From CAWJKP01 sp963843465 (GTDB taxonomy: Bacteria; Planctomycetota; Planctomycetia; Pirellulales; Thermoguttaceae), in contig CAWJKP010000008.1 of the NCBI GenBank assembly GCA_963843465.1, positions 124,001 to 188,000 of the forward strand: a stretch of 64,000 nucleotides of DNA, written 5' to 3'. Made by a program: the position numbers and the translations under genes. Numbering within the stretch: position 1 is the stretch's first letter; each line of letters begins with the position of its first letter. The notes beneath the pieces were generated by a model. The model searched no databases and had not been told where the DNA came from. It worked only from the letters and a program-made list of their open reading frames with translations. Positions 11,366-19,734 of the stretch are shown here, piece after piece.

Positions 11366-11689
11366 ATGAGCGTCGGACCGTTAGCAGGGTTGATCGGCAG
11401 CCTGGCCGGCACGCCATTGGCGCAGACCAAGGGTGCGGAGGTCGAGCGGGCCCAGCAGGACGCCGCGGCCCAAGAGCGGCGGGCGCTGAGCGACCAAAAG
11501 GCCGACAGCGCCTCCGGGATCGGCCAGCCCGACGGCGAGGATCACGAAACAGGCCAGCGCGACGCCGACGGCCGCCGTCTCTGGGAACGTCGGCCCACGG
11601 ACCACCCCCAGCGCGAGCCTGCCCTCGAGCCGCCACGCAGCAAGGACGCCAGCGGCCAGTCCGGCAACCTGCTGGACCTTTCGGGCTGA
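11366..11689 (+). CDS. Small conserved hypothetical protein
   Basis: The 107-residue product is hydrophilic apart from a small-residue N-terminus (MSVGPLAGLIGSLAG). AAAGGAG lies at 11352-11358, 7 bases before the ATG. The middle is rich in Gln, Asp and Arg, and the C-terminus is SKDASGQSGNLLDLSG. I know similar short proteins only from planctomycetes and no function is established. It stands upstream of dapF with a 98-base gap. Confidence 0.65.
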   Translation: MSVGPLAGLIGSLAGTPLAQTKGAEVERAQQDAAAQERRALSDQKADSASGIGQPDGEDHETGQRDADGRRLWERRPTDHPQREPALEPPRSKDASGQSGNLLDLSG

Positions 11690-11787
11690 GTGGTTCCCCG
11701 GCCGCTCCTGTTGCACGAACAACCCGGGACTCCGTAGAATACAACCTCTGGGCAATTGCCGGGCGTTGTTCTCAGGGAGTTGGGTGG

Positions 11788-12654
11788 ATGCGTTTTACCA
11801 AGATGCAGGGTGCGGGGAACGACTACGTTTACCTCGACTGTTTCCAGGAGCCGGTGCCGCCCGATCCGGCCGGACTGGCGCGGCGGATCGCCGACCGCCA
11901 TTTCGGCGTCGGCGGCGACGGCTTGATCCTGATCTGCCCCTCCACGGTGGCCGATGCCCGGATGCAGATGTTCAACGCCGACGGGTCGCAGTCCGAGATG
12001 TGCGGCAACGGCGTCCGCTGCGTGGCCAAATACGTCTACGACCACGGCATTTGCCGCCGCGACCGGCTGGCGATCGAAACCGGCGCCGGCGTGCTGACCC
12101 TGGACCTGGAAGTCTGCGGCGGACTGGTCCGGCGGGTGCGCGTCGACATGGGCGAGCCGATCCTCGCGGCCCAGCGGATCCCCACGACGCTCTCGGGCAA
12201 CGCCGAGTTTTCCGGCGAAGGCCAGCCGGTGGTCGGCGCGAAGCTGGTCGTGGACGGCACCGTGCTGGAGGTGACCTGCGTTTCCATGGGCAACCCGCAC
12301 TGCATCACCTTCGTGGATCGGCTCGGCGACGACTGGGTCCTGGGCATCGGGCCGAAGATCGAGACAGATCCCCATTTTCCGCGGCGGGTCAATGCCGAGT
12401 TCGTCGAGGTCCTCTCGCCCTCGGAACTGAGGATGCGGGTTTGGGAGCGTGGCTCCGGCGAGACCTTGGCCTGCGGCACCGGCGCCGCGGCCGTCTGCGT
12501 GGCAGGCGTCTTGAACAAACGCACAGACCGGAAGGTCCTGGTCCACCTTCCCGGCGGCGACCTGGAACTGGAATGGGCCGAGAACGACGATCACGTGTAT
12601 CTGACCGGCCCGGCCGTGGAGGTCTTCTCGGGTCAATGGCCCGAGGGACGGTGA
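11788..12654 (+). CDS. dapF: Diaminopimelate epimerase
   Basis: The 288-residue product matches the usual family length. Both catalytic cysteines are in place: Cys72 in EMCGNGVRC and Cys229 in LACGTGAAAV. The N-terminal MQGAGNDYV motif is typical. The enzyme interconverts LL- and meso-diaminopimelate without a cofactor, supplying lysine and peptidoglycan precursors in the cytoplasm. The ATG at 11788 follows a GGGAGTTGGGTGG stretch that can serve as ribosome site. Confidence 0.97.
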   Translation: MRFTKMQGAGNDYVYLDCFQEPVPPDPAGLARRIADRHFGVGGDGLILICPSTVADARMQMFNADGSQSEMCGNGVRCVAKYVYDHGICRRDRLAIETGAGVLTLDLEVCGGLVRRVRVDMGEPILAAQRIPTTLSGNAEFSGEGQPVVGAKLVVDGTVLEVTCVSMGNPHCITFVDRLGDDWVLGIGPKIETDPHFPRRVNAEFVEVLSPSELRMRVWERGSGETLACGTGAAAVCVAGVLNKRTDRKVLVHLPGGDLELEWAENDDHVYLTGPAVEVFSGQWPEGR

Positions 12655-12684
12655 GACTGATAAGTAAGGATCGGAAAATCAATG

Positions 12685-12772
12685 AGTGTCGCCTTTTGCT
12701 CCGCGAAAGCAGGCGGGCTACGGCGAAATAATCCGGGATAACGCAGGCTTTCGCGGAGCGAAAGGCGACACT
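12685..12772. repeat. TTTCGCTCCGCGAAAG hairpin repeat, intergenic copy
   Basis: Arms AGTGTCGCCTTTTGCTCCGC and their complement face each other across about 40 bases. Same family as 946-998 and 23615-23673. The right edge reaches the in-frame TTG at 12772, which is why a later start is preferred for the next gene. Confidence 0.9.
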
Positions 12773-12813
12773 TGTTTACTTGCCAATCCGAAACGTCGCC
12801 ACCGAGGCTGGGG

Positions 12814-13590
12814 ATGAAGCTCGAAAGTCCGCTGTTGATGAAGGTCGGCGGCTTGGCGGGTGTGACGTTTGTGCGGTGGTGGATGAGCACGCTGGACGCC
12901 CAGATAGCCCTCTACGACCCGGCCGTCGACCCGGCTTCGCCGCGGTGCCGCGGGCAGCAGATCTACGTCTTCTGGCACGAATACATCCTCTTGCCGCTGG
13001 CGGTCCGCGGACACTGCAACCTGGCCATGCTGCTGAGCCAGCACCGCGACGCGGAGATCCTCTCGCGGATCGCCTATCACCTGGGCTTCGAGTTCATCCG
13101 CGGCTCGAGCCGGCGCGGCGGCGTGGCGGCGATCCGGCAACTGCTCCGCCAAGGCCGGCGGCTGCACCTGGCGATCACGCCCGACGGTCCCCGCGGACCG
13201 CGCCGGCAGTTGGCCCCGGGGGCCGTCTACCTGGCGTCGAGACTGGGCCTGCCGCTGATCGTGATGGGCTTCGGCTACGACCGGCCCTGGCGGCTGGCCA
13301 GTTGGGACCGTTTTGCCCTGCCGCGGCCCTATTCCCGCGTCCGGGCCGTCATCGGCCCGCAGCTCTACGTCCCGCCCGAGCTGGATCGAGAAGGCGTCGA
13401 GCAGTTCCGCGAGAAGATCGAGCGGCTCTTGAATCGCTTGACGCTGGAGGCCGAGTCCTGGGCCGCTTCGGGCCGCCACATTCTCGGCCAGAAGCCTTTA
13501 CTGCCCGCGGTGGTCCCCAACGGCTCGCCCCGAAGGGGCGGATGTTCTTCCAGCCCAGGGCAACGCCCTGGGGTTCGTGGCGCCTCGTAG
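12814..13590 (+). CDS. DUF374 lysophospholipid acyltransferase-like protein
   Basis: The product has about 258 residues from ATG 12814. The motifs YVFWHEYILLPL (in place of the NHxxxxD of classic PlsC), FIRGSSRRGGVAAI and ITPDGPRGPRR define DUF374, a branch of the PlsC-like superfamily. Family members are thought to acylate lipid A or lysophospholipids at the inner membrane, and the exact substrate is not known. The in-frame TTG at 12772 overlaps a repeat and is less likely. The last 20 or so residues (GSPRRGGCSSSPGQRPG) are encoded by a CCCAGGGCAACGCCCTGGG repeat, so the original C-terminus was probably shorter. Confidence 0.8.
   Translation: MKLESPLLMKVGGLAGVTFVRWWMSTLDAQIALYDPAVDPASPRCRGQQIYVFWHEYILLPLAVRGHCNLAMLLSQHRDAEILSRIAYHLGFEFIRGSSRRGGVAAIRQLLRQGRRLHLAITPDGPRGPRRQLAPGAVYLASRLGLPLIVMGFGYDRPWRLASWDRFALPRPYSRVRAVIGPQLYVPPELDREGVEQFREKIERLLNRLTLEAESWAASGRHILGQKPLLPAVVPNGSPRRGGCSSSPGQRPGVRGAS
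13552..13575. repeat. CCCAGGGCAACGCCCTGGG palindrome
   Basis: Perfect short palindrome at the end of the DUF374 gene. The same unit recurs at about 38331-38353, with a variant at 38457-38478. Confidence 0.85.
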
Positions 13591-13644
13591 GCGGCTCCGT
13601 CGGCCCAACGGGCCAACCGTTCGTCTTGGGCGGGAGTCAAATTG

Positions 13645-13662
13645 GTTATGCTTTAGCATGAC
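13645..13662. repeat. TTATGCTTTAGCAT palindrome, copy 2
   Basis: One base departs from the perfect palindrome seen at 2652 and 26447. It lies about 165 bases upstream of xseA. Confidence 0.75.
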
Positions 13663-13701
13663 AAAGGTGAAACACGACCTGTTGATACCCCAGCTCGAAG
13701 G

Positions 13702-13800
13702 GCGTACGGTGGGCTTTAGCCCGCCAGCACAGCGCTGCCGCTTCGCTGCGATCTTTCATTCTTCGCGCCGCGTCGTGCTGGCGGGCTGAAGCCCCCTACG
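13702..13800. repeat. Long hairpin repeat (GGGCTTTAGCCCGCCAGCAC family)
   Basis: The left arm GGGCTTTAGCCCGCCAGCAC pairs with GTGCTGGCGGGCTGAAGCCC at the right across about 50 bases. It ends just before the GTGAACGGTTAC motif at 13807, which matches one end of the IS66-type element described below. Confidence 0.85.
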
Positions 13801-13825
13801 CCTGCCTGTGAACGGTTACCGGAAC

Positions 13826-15091
13826 ATGAACCACGACGATTTCTTGGAACCCCACGCCCAAGGCCCCCAGCGGCCGTTGACGGTCTCGGAGCTGACCGGG
13901 CAGGTCAAAGACCTGTTGGAGGGAGCCTTTCCGCAGGTCTGGGTCACCGGCGAGATCTCCAACTGCGCTCGGCCCAGGTCCGGCCACTGCTACTTGACCC
14001 TCAAGGACGACCAGTCGCAACTGCCGGCCGTGATCTGGCGGCCGACCATGGCGCGGCTGCGGTTCGAGCTGCACGACGGACTGGAGGTAATCTGCCGGGG
14101 CAACCTGGGCGTCTACCCGCCGCAGGGGAAGTACCAGTTGATCGTCCAGGAGATCCAGCCCAAGGGGATCGGCGCCTTGGAGCTGGCCTTGCGGCAGCTT
14201 CGCGAGAAGCTGGCCAGGGAGGGTCTTTTCGACCCGGCCCGGAAACGGCCGCTGCCGCGGTTCGCGCGGAAGATTGCCGTGGTGACCAGTCCCTCGGGTG
14301 CGGCGATCCGCGATTTCCTCGAGGTGCTGCGGCGTCGCTGGCGGGGGACCGACGTGCTGATCGTGCCCGTCCGCGTGCAGGGCGAAGGCGCCGGCGAAGA
14401 GATCGCGGCGGCCATCGACCAGGTCAATCGGCTCCGCGCGACGATCGACTGCCTGGTGGTCACCCGCGGCGGCGGCAGCCTGGAAGACCTCTGGGCCTTC
14501 AACGAGGAGATCGTCTGCCGGGCCATCTATCACTCGCGAATCCCCGTGGTCTCGGCCATCGGACACGAGATCGACGTGACCCTCTCGGACCTGGTTGCCG
14601 ACGTGCGGGCACTGACTCCCAGCGAGGCGGCGGAGCGGGTCGCCCCGGCGGCCGAAGAGATCGCCGCGCAACTGGCGCACTTCGGCCGGCGTCTGCTGGG
14701 AACGTTGCGGGCGCGGCAGGCCGCGTCTCGAGCAAGCCTGGAGGCCCTGGCCGGCCATCGCGTCTTCCGCCGGCCCTACGAGCGGGTGCAGTTGGCGGCC
14801 CGTCGGCTGGACGAGCTGCAAGCGGCGGCGGACCGGGCGGTCGGCAACCGGGTGTTGCGCGCCCGGGAGACGATCGCCTCGCTTGCCGCCCGGCTGGAGT
14901 CGCTCAGTCCCCTGGCCGTGCTCGGCCGCGGTTACAGTCTCACCCGCCGCACCGAAGGCGGACCGGCGATCCGCGACGCGCGGGAGCTATCCGTCGGCGA
15001 TCTGCTGCTGACCCGCTTCGCCCGGGCAGAAACCGTCAGCAGGGTGGAAGAGATCTTCGACGGCCCGTCTCCGGCCCGGAAGGAGGGTTGA
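13826..15091 (+). CDS. xseA: Exodeoxyribonuclease VII large subunit
   Basis: The product has about 421 residues from ATG 13826. The N-terminal OB-fold (LTVSELTGQVKDLLEG, then WVTGEISN) is followed by the catalytic domain (VVTSPSGAAIRDFLEVLRRR, VTRGGGSLEDLWAFNEE, ISAIGHE-like VVSAIGHEIDVTLSD) and a C-terminal coiled segment. Together with XseB the enzyme degrades single-stranded DNA in both directions. No xseB is seen next to it. An in-frame GTG at 13808 lies inside a repeat end (GTGAACGGTTAC), so the ATG is preferred. Confidence 0.95.
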   Translation: MNHDDFLEPHAQGPQRPLTVSELTGQVKDLLEGAFPQVWVTGEISNCARPRSGHCYLTLKDDQSQLPAVIWRPTMARLRFELHDGLEVICRGNLGVYPPQGKYQLIVQEIQPKGIGALELALRQLREKLAREGLFDPARKRPLPRFARKIAVVTSPSGAAIRDFLEVLRRRWRGTDVLIVPVRVQGEGAGEEIAAAIDQVNRLRATIDCLVVTRGGGSLEDLWAFNEEIVCRAIYHSRIPVVSAIGHEIDVTLSDLVADVRALTPSEAAERVAPAAEEIAAQLAHFGRRLLGTLRARQAASRASLEALAGHRVFRRPYERVQLAARRLDELQAAADRAVGNRVLRARETIASLAARLESLSPLAVLGRGYSLTRRTEGGPAIRDARELSVGDLLLTRFARAETVSRVEEIFDGPSPARKEG

Positions 15092-15141
15092 TATTAGTCC
15101 ACCATGTCGCCATGCCGAGAATGGCGTCCTAGGCGAACTTC

Positions 15142-15291
15142 TCATTTTAGCGGGGCGACGAAACCGGCTTGCTCCAAATGTTTGTCTCCCGTAAGAGCTT
15201 CGGCGATGCCTTCTATCTGCATCACGACGAACGATAGGCAATCGGCCAGCGACCAGCACTTGTCGGGACGCCGGCGAAAAAGATCGATCAC
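15142..15291 (-). pseudogene. VapC-like PIN-domain toxin remnant
   Basis: Only about 49 residues remain, from a GTG overlapping the stop of the antitoxin gene. They match the C-terminal third of PIN toxins: CWSLADCLSFVVMQ, then EALTGDKHLEQAGF. The N-terminal acidic residues of the active site are missing, so it cannot be an active ribonuclease. Its position immediately behind the antitoxin is what an intact vapBC pair would show. Confidence 0.75.
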
Positions 15292-15506
15292 CGCTTTGGC
15301 GTCCCGTGGATGTAATGACCGTGCTGGGCGGCGAAATCCTCCGGCAGGTCCTTGGCGATCCCGGACAGTTTCAGCAGACCCAGAAGCGTCGGCTTCGTTT
15401 CACCCTCCGCAAGCTCCGCAACTACCTTGACCCGCGTTCCCTCTGGCAGGCTCGCTCCTGGTTCACGCACGATCATGCCATTTCGGACTATGCCATCGAG
15501 TGTCAC
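15288..15506 (-). CDS. VapB-like antitoxin of a decayed PIN module
   Basis: The 72-residue product starts at GTG 15506 with AGGAGAT as ribosome site (15510-15516). The N-terminus MTLDGIVRNGMIV has the small beta-hairpin look of PIN-associated antitoxins, and the C-terminus AAQHGHYIHGTPKR would contact the toxin. Its partner toxin is truncated (15142-15291). A mini-hairpin element begins one base upstream of the ribosome site and may affect expression. Confidence 0.65.
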   Translation of the reverse strand: MTLDGIVRNGMIVREPGASLPEGTRVKVVAELAEGETKPTLLGLLKLSGIAKDLPEDFAAQHGHYIHGTPKR

Positions 15507-15516
15507 GGTATCTCCT

Positions 15517-15638
15517 GTAAGCGTTCACGGTCCGGAATGTAGTAGGCACACGCCGTGTGCCGTCTGTCCATACAGGCGGAAACACGACGGCACACGGCGT
15601 GTGCCTACTACATTGAGCAACCACCCGTGAACGGTTAC
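15517..15638. mobile_element. 122-base mini-element with IS66-type ends
   Basis: Ends are GTAAGCGTTCACGG and CCGTGAACGGTTAC, close to the termini of the IS66-family element at 60977-62488. Inside is a second palindrome, TAGTAGGCACACGCCGTGTG and its complement. No coding capacity. Flanks are TATCTCCT at the left and GGTCTCCT one base beyond the right end, a possible degraded 8-bp target duplication. Best read as a MITE-like derivative. Confidence 0.65.
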
Positions 15639-15675
15639 GGGTCTCCTTTGCTCGTCTGACCCTATTCTAACTACC

Positions 15676-16239
15676 TCACGCCCGCGAGAGATACTGCCCG
15701 TTGCGGGTGTCGATCTTGACGACCTCGCCTTCGGTGAGGTACTCCGGGACGTGGACGACCAGCCCGGTCTGGAGCGTGGCGGGCTTGGTCCGGCCGGTGG
15801 CCGAGTTGCCCCGCACGGCCGGGTCGCACTGGGTGACCTTCAGCTCCACGGTCACCGGCAACTGGATGCCCACGCACTCCTCGTTGTAGATCAGGGCCTG
15901 CAGGCCCTCCAGCTCTTCGGTGAGATAGTTCAGCTCGTCGACCAGCTCGTCCTTGGGGAGCGAATACTGGTTGTAATCGGCCGAATCGAGGAAGTGCAGG
16001 TGGGTGGCGTCGGAGTACATGAACTTGATCGGCCGGCGGGCGAAGTCGGCCTCGTCCAAGGAGTCGGGCCCCTTGAGCGTGATGTCCACCTTCTGCTTGC
16101 TGATCAGGTTCCGCGCGCGGAACTTGTAGAGCGTGGCCGCGCCGCGTGCGGAAGGGGTCTGCACGGTCACCGATTCGATGATGCAGGGGGCGTCGTCGTA
16201 GTTGAGGATGGCACCGGTCTTGATGTCTTTGGCCAGCAT
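15676..16239 (-). CDS. Elongation factor P-like protein, EfpL/YeiP type
   Basis: The 187-residue product has the three EF-P beta-barrel domains. The ribosome-reaching loop reads QTPSARGAATLYKFR with Arg32 at the tip. This is the YeiP/EfpL signature rather than the lysine loop of E. coli EF-P. The C-terminus KPATLQTGLVVHVPEYL is also typical. EF-P proteins bind between the P and E sites and relieve stalling at polyproline. No EpmA, EarP or other EF-P modification gene is nearby. ATG 16239 lies beside a short-period repeat array. Confidence 0.9.
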   Translation of the reverse strand: MLAKDIKTGAILNYDDAPCIIESVTVQTPSARGAATLYKFRARNLISKQKVDITLKGPDSLDEADFARRPIKFMYSDATHLHFLDSADYNQYSLPKDELVDELNYLTEELEGLQALIYNEECVGIQLPVTVELKVTQCDPAVRGNSATGRTKPATLQTGLVVHVPEYLTEGEVVKIDTRNGQYLSRA

Positions 16240-16244
16240 GGTTC

Positions 16245-16335
16245 ACCAAAGGAGTTAGAAGTTAGGAGTTAGAAGGTAGGAGATAGGAAAGAATCGGCCG
16301 CCGCTCATTCTAACTCCTGACTCCTAACTTCTTCT
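16245..16335. repeat. Seven-base-period inverted array (AGTTAGA/AGTTAGG units)
   Basis: Left units AGTTAGA, AGTTAGG, AGGTAGG and AGATAGG are matched on the right by CTAACTC, CTGACTC and CTAACTT. It separates the YeiP-type gene from the gene upstream. Confidence 0.85.
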
Positions 16336-16823
16336 CTAGAGCATCGTGCCCGCCTGGGGATCGACCGGGATGCCGTCGGTGAGCTTGGCCAGCGCGTCCA
16401 ACACGACCAGCAGGGCCGTCGGATCGAGCATCCCCTCCGCCTCGTCCTCGTCCTCGAAGTCCACCACCTGCTCGAAGTGCAGCACGTCGAAACGGGCGTT
16501 GAGCTGGCGGATCCGCTCTCTGCGGCGCGGGCGTCGTCGGCCTCGTCGGCGGCCTCCAACTCCTCGGCCAGCGCCACGGCCTGCTCGACCACTTCATCGC
16601 CTTCCACGTAGCAGACGTCCAGGGCCGCGAAGTCGTCCGGGGCCAGGACGGTCAGCGACTCGACCCGGCCCGTCTCGTCCGCCGTGAGATTGGTCAGCGT
16701 GAAGTGGTTGCCGAGCTTCTCCAGAACCTGCTTCAAGGCGTCGAGCTTGGGCCGCCGCTGGGCCTCGAAGAGCACGAAGTAGGTCTCGCGCCAGCAGTAC
16801 TGGTCGTTTTCGAACATCGACAT
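16336..16823 (-). CDS. Conserved hypothetical acidic protein, frameshifted
   Basis: The product has about 160 residues from ATG 16823. The N-terminal half reads WRETYFVLFEAQRRPKLDAL. The frame breaks near 16514-16524 and continues in another frame as RIRQLNARFDVLHFEQVVDF to a TAG at 16336-16338. Removing one AG of the GAGAG run rejoins it. It is acidic (DFEDEDEAEG), with no recognised domain, and I know similar sequences only from planctomycetes. It follows the 76-residue gene at 16845-17075 after 21 bases, probably in one operon. Confidence 0.6.
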
Positions 16824-16844
16824 GGACCGTCACCTCCGCCGATC

Positions 16845-17075
16845 TCAATCGTCATCGTCGACTGTATCCGAGCCGCTCCAATGCTCGAGGGCCGCCAAGG
16901 CCGCGTCGCGTTCGGCTTGGGAGACGGCCCAGACCGTTTCCCCCTGCTCCAAGCGGATCTCATAATGCCCCTCCCGCTGGCATTCCTCCCCGCCGCAGAA
17001 ATGGGGCAGCGCCGAGATCCAAAGGATGCGGTGAAGCGGAACGTATTTCTCATCCACTTTACAAAAGGCCGCCAT
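16845..17075 (-). CDS. Small hypothetical protein
   Basis: The 76-residue product starts MAAFCKVDEKYVPLHRILW, has a Cys pair (FCGGEEC) and ends in an acidic tail (DTVDDDD). No recognised domain. Its closeness to the next gene (21 bases, same strand) suggests cotranscription. Confidence 0.55.
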   Translation of the reverse strand: MAAFCKVDEKYVPLHRILWISALPHFCGGEECQREGHYEIRLEQGETVWAVSQAERDAALAALEHWSGSDTVDDDD

Positions 17076-17100
17076 GGCCGAATCCTCACCTTATTCTACA

Positions 17101-17266
17101 GTAGGGTGGGACCAGCTCGCGTGAGCAAGCGCCGGCCCACCGGAAGTGGTTAGTGGTCAGTGGTCAGAACTTGCACCGCCCAACCTTTCTAGTCACTGGC
17201 CACCGACCACTAGCCACTCTCCTTTGGTGGGCCGGCGGCCGCCAAGGCGTCCTTGTCCCACCCTAC
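17101..17266. repeat. Nested inverted repeat: GTAGGGTGGGAC arms around an AGTGGTC heptamer array
   Basis: The outer arms start GTAGGGTGGGACCAGCTCGC and end CTTGTCCCACCCTAC. Between them lie AGTGGTT/AGTGGTC heptamers and complementary ACCACTAGCCACT units. Other GTAGGGTGGG copies are at 19598-19695, 21813-22005, 34007-34081, 38557-38598, 41333-41428, 53782-53876 and 59653-59692. Confidence 0.9.
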
Positions 17267-17293
17267 TTCTACCTCATTCTACCCTAGCTCACG

Positions 17294-18103
17294 CTAGCTC
17301 GCTGACCCCAATTCGATCGACCGCCGCGTGGCCGCCTGGACGGCCGCCATCAAGGCAGCCCGCAGCCCCCCCGACTCCAAGGCCTCGATGCCGGCCATCG
17401 TCGTGCCGCCCGGACTGGTGACGCGGTCCTTCAGCACGCCCGGATGCTCGCCGCTGCGGAGCACCATTTCGGCCGCCCCACGGACGGTCTGGGCGGCCAG
17501 GGCCGTGGCCACCTTGCGGGTCAGCCCCATCCGTACTCCGCCGTCGCTGAGGGCCTCGATCACGATGTAGACAAACGCCGGACCCGAGCCCGACAAACCC
17601 GTCACCACATCCAAAAGCGGCTCGTCCACCTGAAAAGCCAGGCCGACGGCCCCCAGCAGTTGCTCGACCAGTGTACCGTCCTGCAACGTCGCCCCAGGCC
17701 CCAGGCAATATCCGCAGGCCCCCGAGCCGACCAGGCAGGGGGTGTTCGGCATCACGCGAACGAGCCGAACCCCCGCCCCAAGTCCGGCGGAGAGCGCCGC
17801 CAGCCGGATCCCGGCCGCAATCGAGACCACCAGCTTCTGCGGACCGACGGCCGTCCGCAGCTCGGGCAGGACCTTGCCCACAAGCTGCGGCTTGACGGCC
17901 AGAAAGAGCACGTCCGACTCGGCCGCCGCCTCGACGTTGCTGGCCGTGGTCCGGCCGCCGGTGAGCCGGGCGAACTGCTGCCGGGCGTCGGCCGAGGGGT
18001 CGCTGGCCAAGAGCGAGGAGGCCAGTCCCGCTTTGACAAATCCTTGTCCCAAGGCCGCGGCCATCTGGCCGGCGCCGATGAAGCCGATCCGCTCGTTCAG
18101 CAT
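17294..18103 (-). CDS. proC: Pyrroline-5-carboxylate reductase
   Basis: The 269-residue product matches family length. The N-terminal NAD(P)-binding motif is IGFIGAGQMAAALGQGF, and the C-terminal dimerisation/active-site region reads VTGLSGSGPAFVY and VTSPGGTTMAGIEALE. It makes proline from pyrroline-5-carboxylate in the cytoplasm. It is followed upstream on the same strand by rhaT with a 15-base gap, though the two jobs are not related. Confidence 0.96.
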   Translation of the reverse strand: MLNERIGFIGAGQMAAALGQGFVKAGLASSLLASDPSADARQQFARLTGGRTTASNVEAAAESDVLFLAVKPQLVGKVLPELRTAVGPQKLVVSIAAGIRLAALSAGLGAGVRLVRVMPNTPCLVGSGACGYCLGPGATLQDGTLVEQLLGAVGLAFQVDEPLLDVVTGLSGSGPAFVYIVIEALSDGGVRMGLTRKVATALAAQTVRGAAEMVLRSGEHPGVLKDRVTSPGGTTMAGIEALESGGLRAALMAAVQAATRRSIELGSAS

Positions 18104-18118
18104 GGGTGTATTGTCGGG

Positions 18119-19579
18119 CTAGGGTAGTGTGATTGGGCCAGTGCCGAGCACCAGCCCGTTGGCCCCGGCGGCCACGCCGGCAGGACCCTGCTCCGGACCG
18201 GCGTGGCCGCCGGGGCTAACCGTTGCCGGCGTGGCGGCCGGGGGTAACAGACACCGGGCGACGGGCTTGGCGGCCGGGGCCCGCTTGGCATAGCCGCTGT
18301 AACCGGCGGCCACGGAGGATGCGAGCAACAGCAAGAGTCCCAGCGTCAGCAGTGTGCGAGTACGGCCGCTGGTGCCTTTCCATTCGCCGAGGAGAATGCC
18401 CAGAAGGGTACTGAAAAGAATCATGCTGGCCATCAGCACGGCCCAACCAATGTAGGCCCTGTCGCCCATCGCCGGCTCGCCCGTCTTGAAGCAGATGAAC
18501 TGAGAGCACCAGATCGCGCCGGCCAGTCCGGCGAAGACCAGGTTGGACAACCGCGGCGCCCCGGACCGAACGTAGTCCGGGAAGGTCTTGTTCTTCGCGT
18601 TGAGAAAAAAGCACCAGAAGAAGTTGATGACGAAACCGCCCCACAGGACCACCACCAACACAGGCATGCCGCGCCAGGTCTTCGAGGTCAGATGCTCTTC
18701 GGCCGCGGCGAAGGGCGCCACAAAGACCTTGGCGTCGCCGTCGTAACGCATTGTCTTATCTTCGTCCGCTGAAAAAAAGGTCGGTATCGGGTGGGGCTTG
18801 CTTAGAGAGCCCTCCGGAACGAGCCCGCAGAAGTCGTTGGGGCCGAGACGGTGGGTCTTGCTGAGAGAACCGTACTGGGCCTTGACCTCCAACTCCTGGC
18901 CGCCCTGGAGCCCAAAGCCCATTCCCGCGCTCATCAGGCCGGAGAAGACGGCGACCAGGATTCCCCTCTTGAAGTCGTACTCGGCCACCGACTTTTTCTT
19001 CTCGGCCTCGGGCAATTCTCTTTCCTTGGACATGCCGGCCATGCCCACCAGGATGATTCCCAGGATCGAGACGCCGACGCCCAGCAGCGCGGCATTGGCC
19101 GCAGGATTGCCGTACAGGCTGTGCAACTGGTGCAAGAGCGTCGTCACGTCGATCCCCAGAATGCGATTCGCCGCGGGATTGTCCAATTGGCCGCGGAAAA
19201 TCGGCGGGACCAGCGTGCCGGCCGCGGAGGCCAGACCGCAGCCGATGGCCAGCCCCAGCCCGACGCCCAGGTAGCGGATCATCAGGCCCCAGGTCAGCCC
19301 GCCCACGCCCCACATCGCTCCGCAGAGGAAGCAATAGCCGAGCGCTTGCGCGGGCGAGTGCGCGAGCACGGCGAGCAGGTTGGGCGACGTGCTCAAGGCC
19401 AGGATCCAAGGCACGACCACCAGGCCGACCACCGCATACACCATCCAGTAGCTTTCCCAGGCCCAGCTCTTGACCTTCTTGAAGGGCAGATAGAAGACCG
19501 CGCCCGCCAGGCCGCCCAAGGTGAAGATCAGCACGCCCAGGGCGGGATTGGCCGCCATTTGTGCAACCGGTTCGTTCAC
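18119..19579 (-). CDS. rhaT: L-rhamnose/proton symporter RhaT
   Basis: The 486-residue membrane protein has about ten helices. Typical RhaT segments include YLPFKKVKSWAWESYW, the WGVGGLTWGLMIRYLGVGLG loop and QFICFKTGEPAMGD. E. coli RhaT has about 344 residues. The excess here is a central loop (18660-18890) and a C-terminal Pro/Ala/Gly tail (about 18119-18290) encoded by GGGGCTAAC-type repeats. It imports L-rhamnose, and rhaA lies upstream on the same strand across a 155-base repeat-filled gap, so the two form a catabolic module. No RhaB or RhaD is in view. Confidence 0.92.
   Translation of the reverse strand: MNEPVAQMAANPALGVLIFTLGGLAGAVFYLPFKKVKSWAWESYWMVYAVVGLVVVPWILALSTSPNLLAVLAHSPAQALGYCFLCGAMWGVGGLTWGLMIRYLGVGLGLAIGCGLASAAGTLVPPIFRGQLDNPAANRILGIDVTTLLHQLHSLYGNPAANAALLGVGVSILGIILVGMAGMSKERELPEAEKKKSVAEYDFKRGILVAVFSGLMSAGMGFGLQGGQELEVKAQYGSLSKTHRLGPNDFCGLVPEGSLSKPHPIPTFFSADEDKTMRYDGDAKVFVAPFAAAEEHLTSKTWRGMPVLVVVLWGGFVINFFWCFFLNAKNKTFPDYVRSGAPRLSNLVFAGLAGAIWCSQFICFKTGEPAMGDRAYIGWAVLMASMILFSTLLGILLGEWKGTSGRTRTLLTLGLLLLLASSVAAGYSGYAKRAPAAKPVARCLLPPAATPATVSPGGHAGPEQGPAGVAAGANGLVLGTGPITLP
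18158..18249. repeat. GGGGCTAAC-family repeats within the rhaT tail
   Basis: Units GGCCCCGGCGGCCACGCC, GTGGCCGCCGGGGCTAAC and GTGGCGGCCGGGGGTAAC lie head to head. They are translated as the last residues of RhaT. Confidence 0.75.
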
Positions 19580-19597
19580 GGTGGTCCCCTTTTACAA

Positions 19598-19695
19598 GTA
19601 GGGTGGGACCAGCTCGCGCAAGCGAGCGCCGGCCCACCAACTCCGCCAGATTTTGGTGGGCCGGCGGCCGCCAAGGCGGCCTTGTCCCACCCTAC
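19598..19695. repeat. GTAGGGTGGGAC inverted repeat between rhaT and rhaA
   Basis: Arms GTAGGGTGGGACCAGCTCGC and GGCCTTGTCCCACCCTAC with CGGCCCACCA/TGGTGGGCCG inside. A half copy of the GGCACACGGCGTGTGCC family follows at 19709-19733. Confidence 0.9.
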
Positions 19696-19734
19696 AACTG
19701 CCCTTTACGGCACACGGCGTGTGCCGACTACCTT

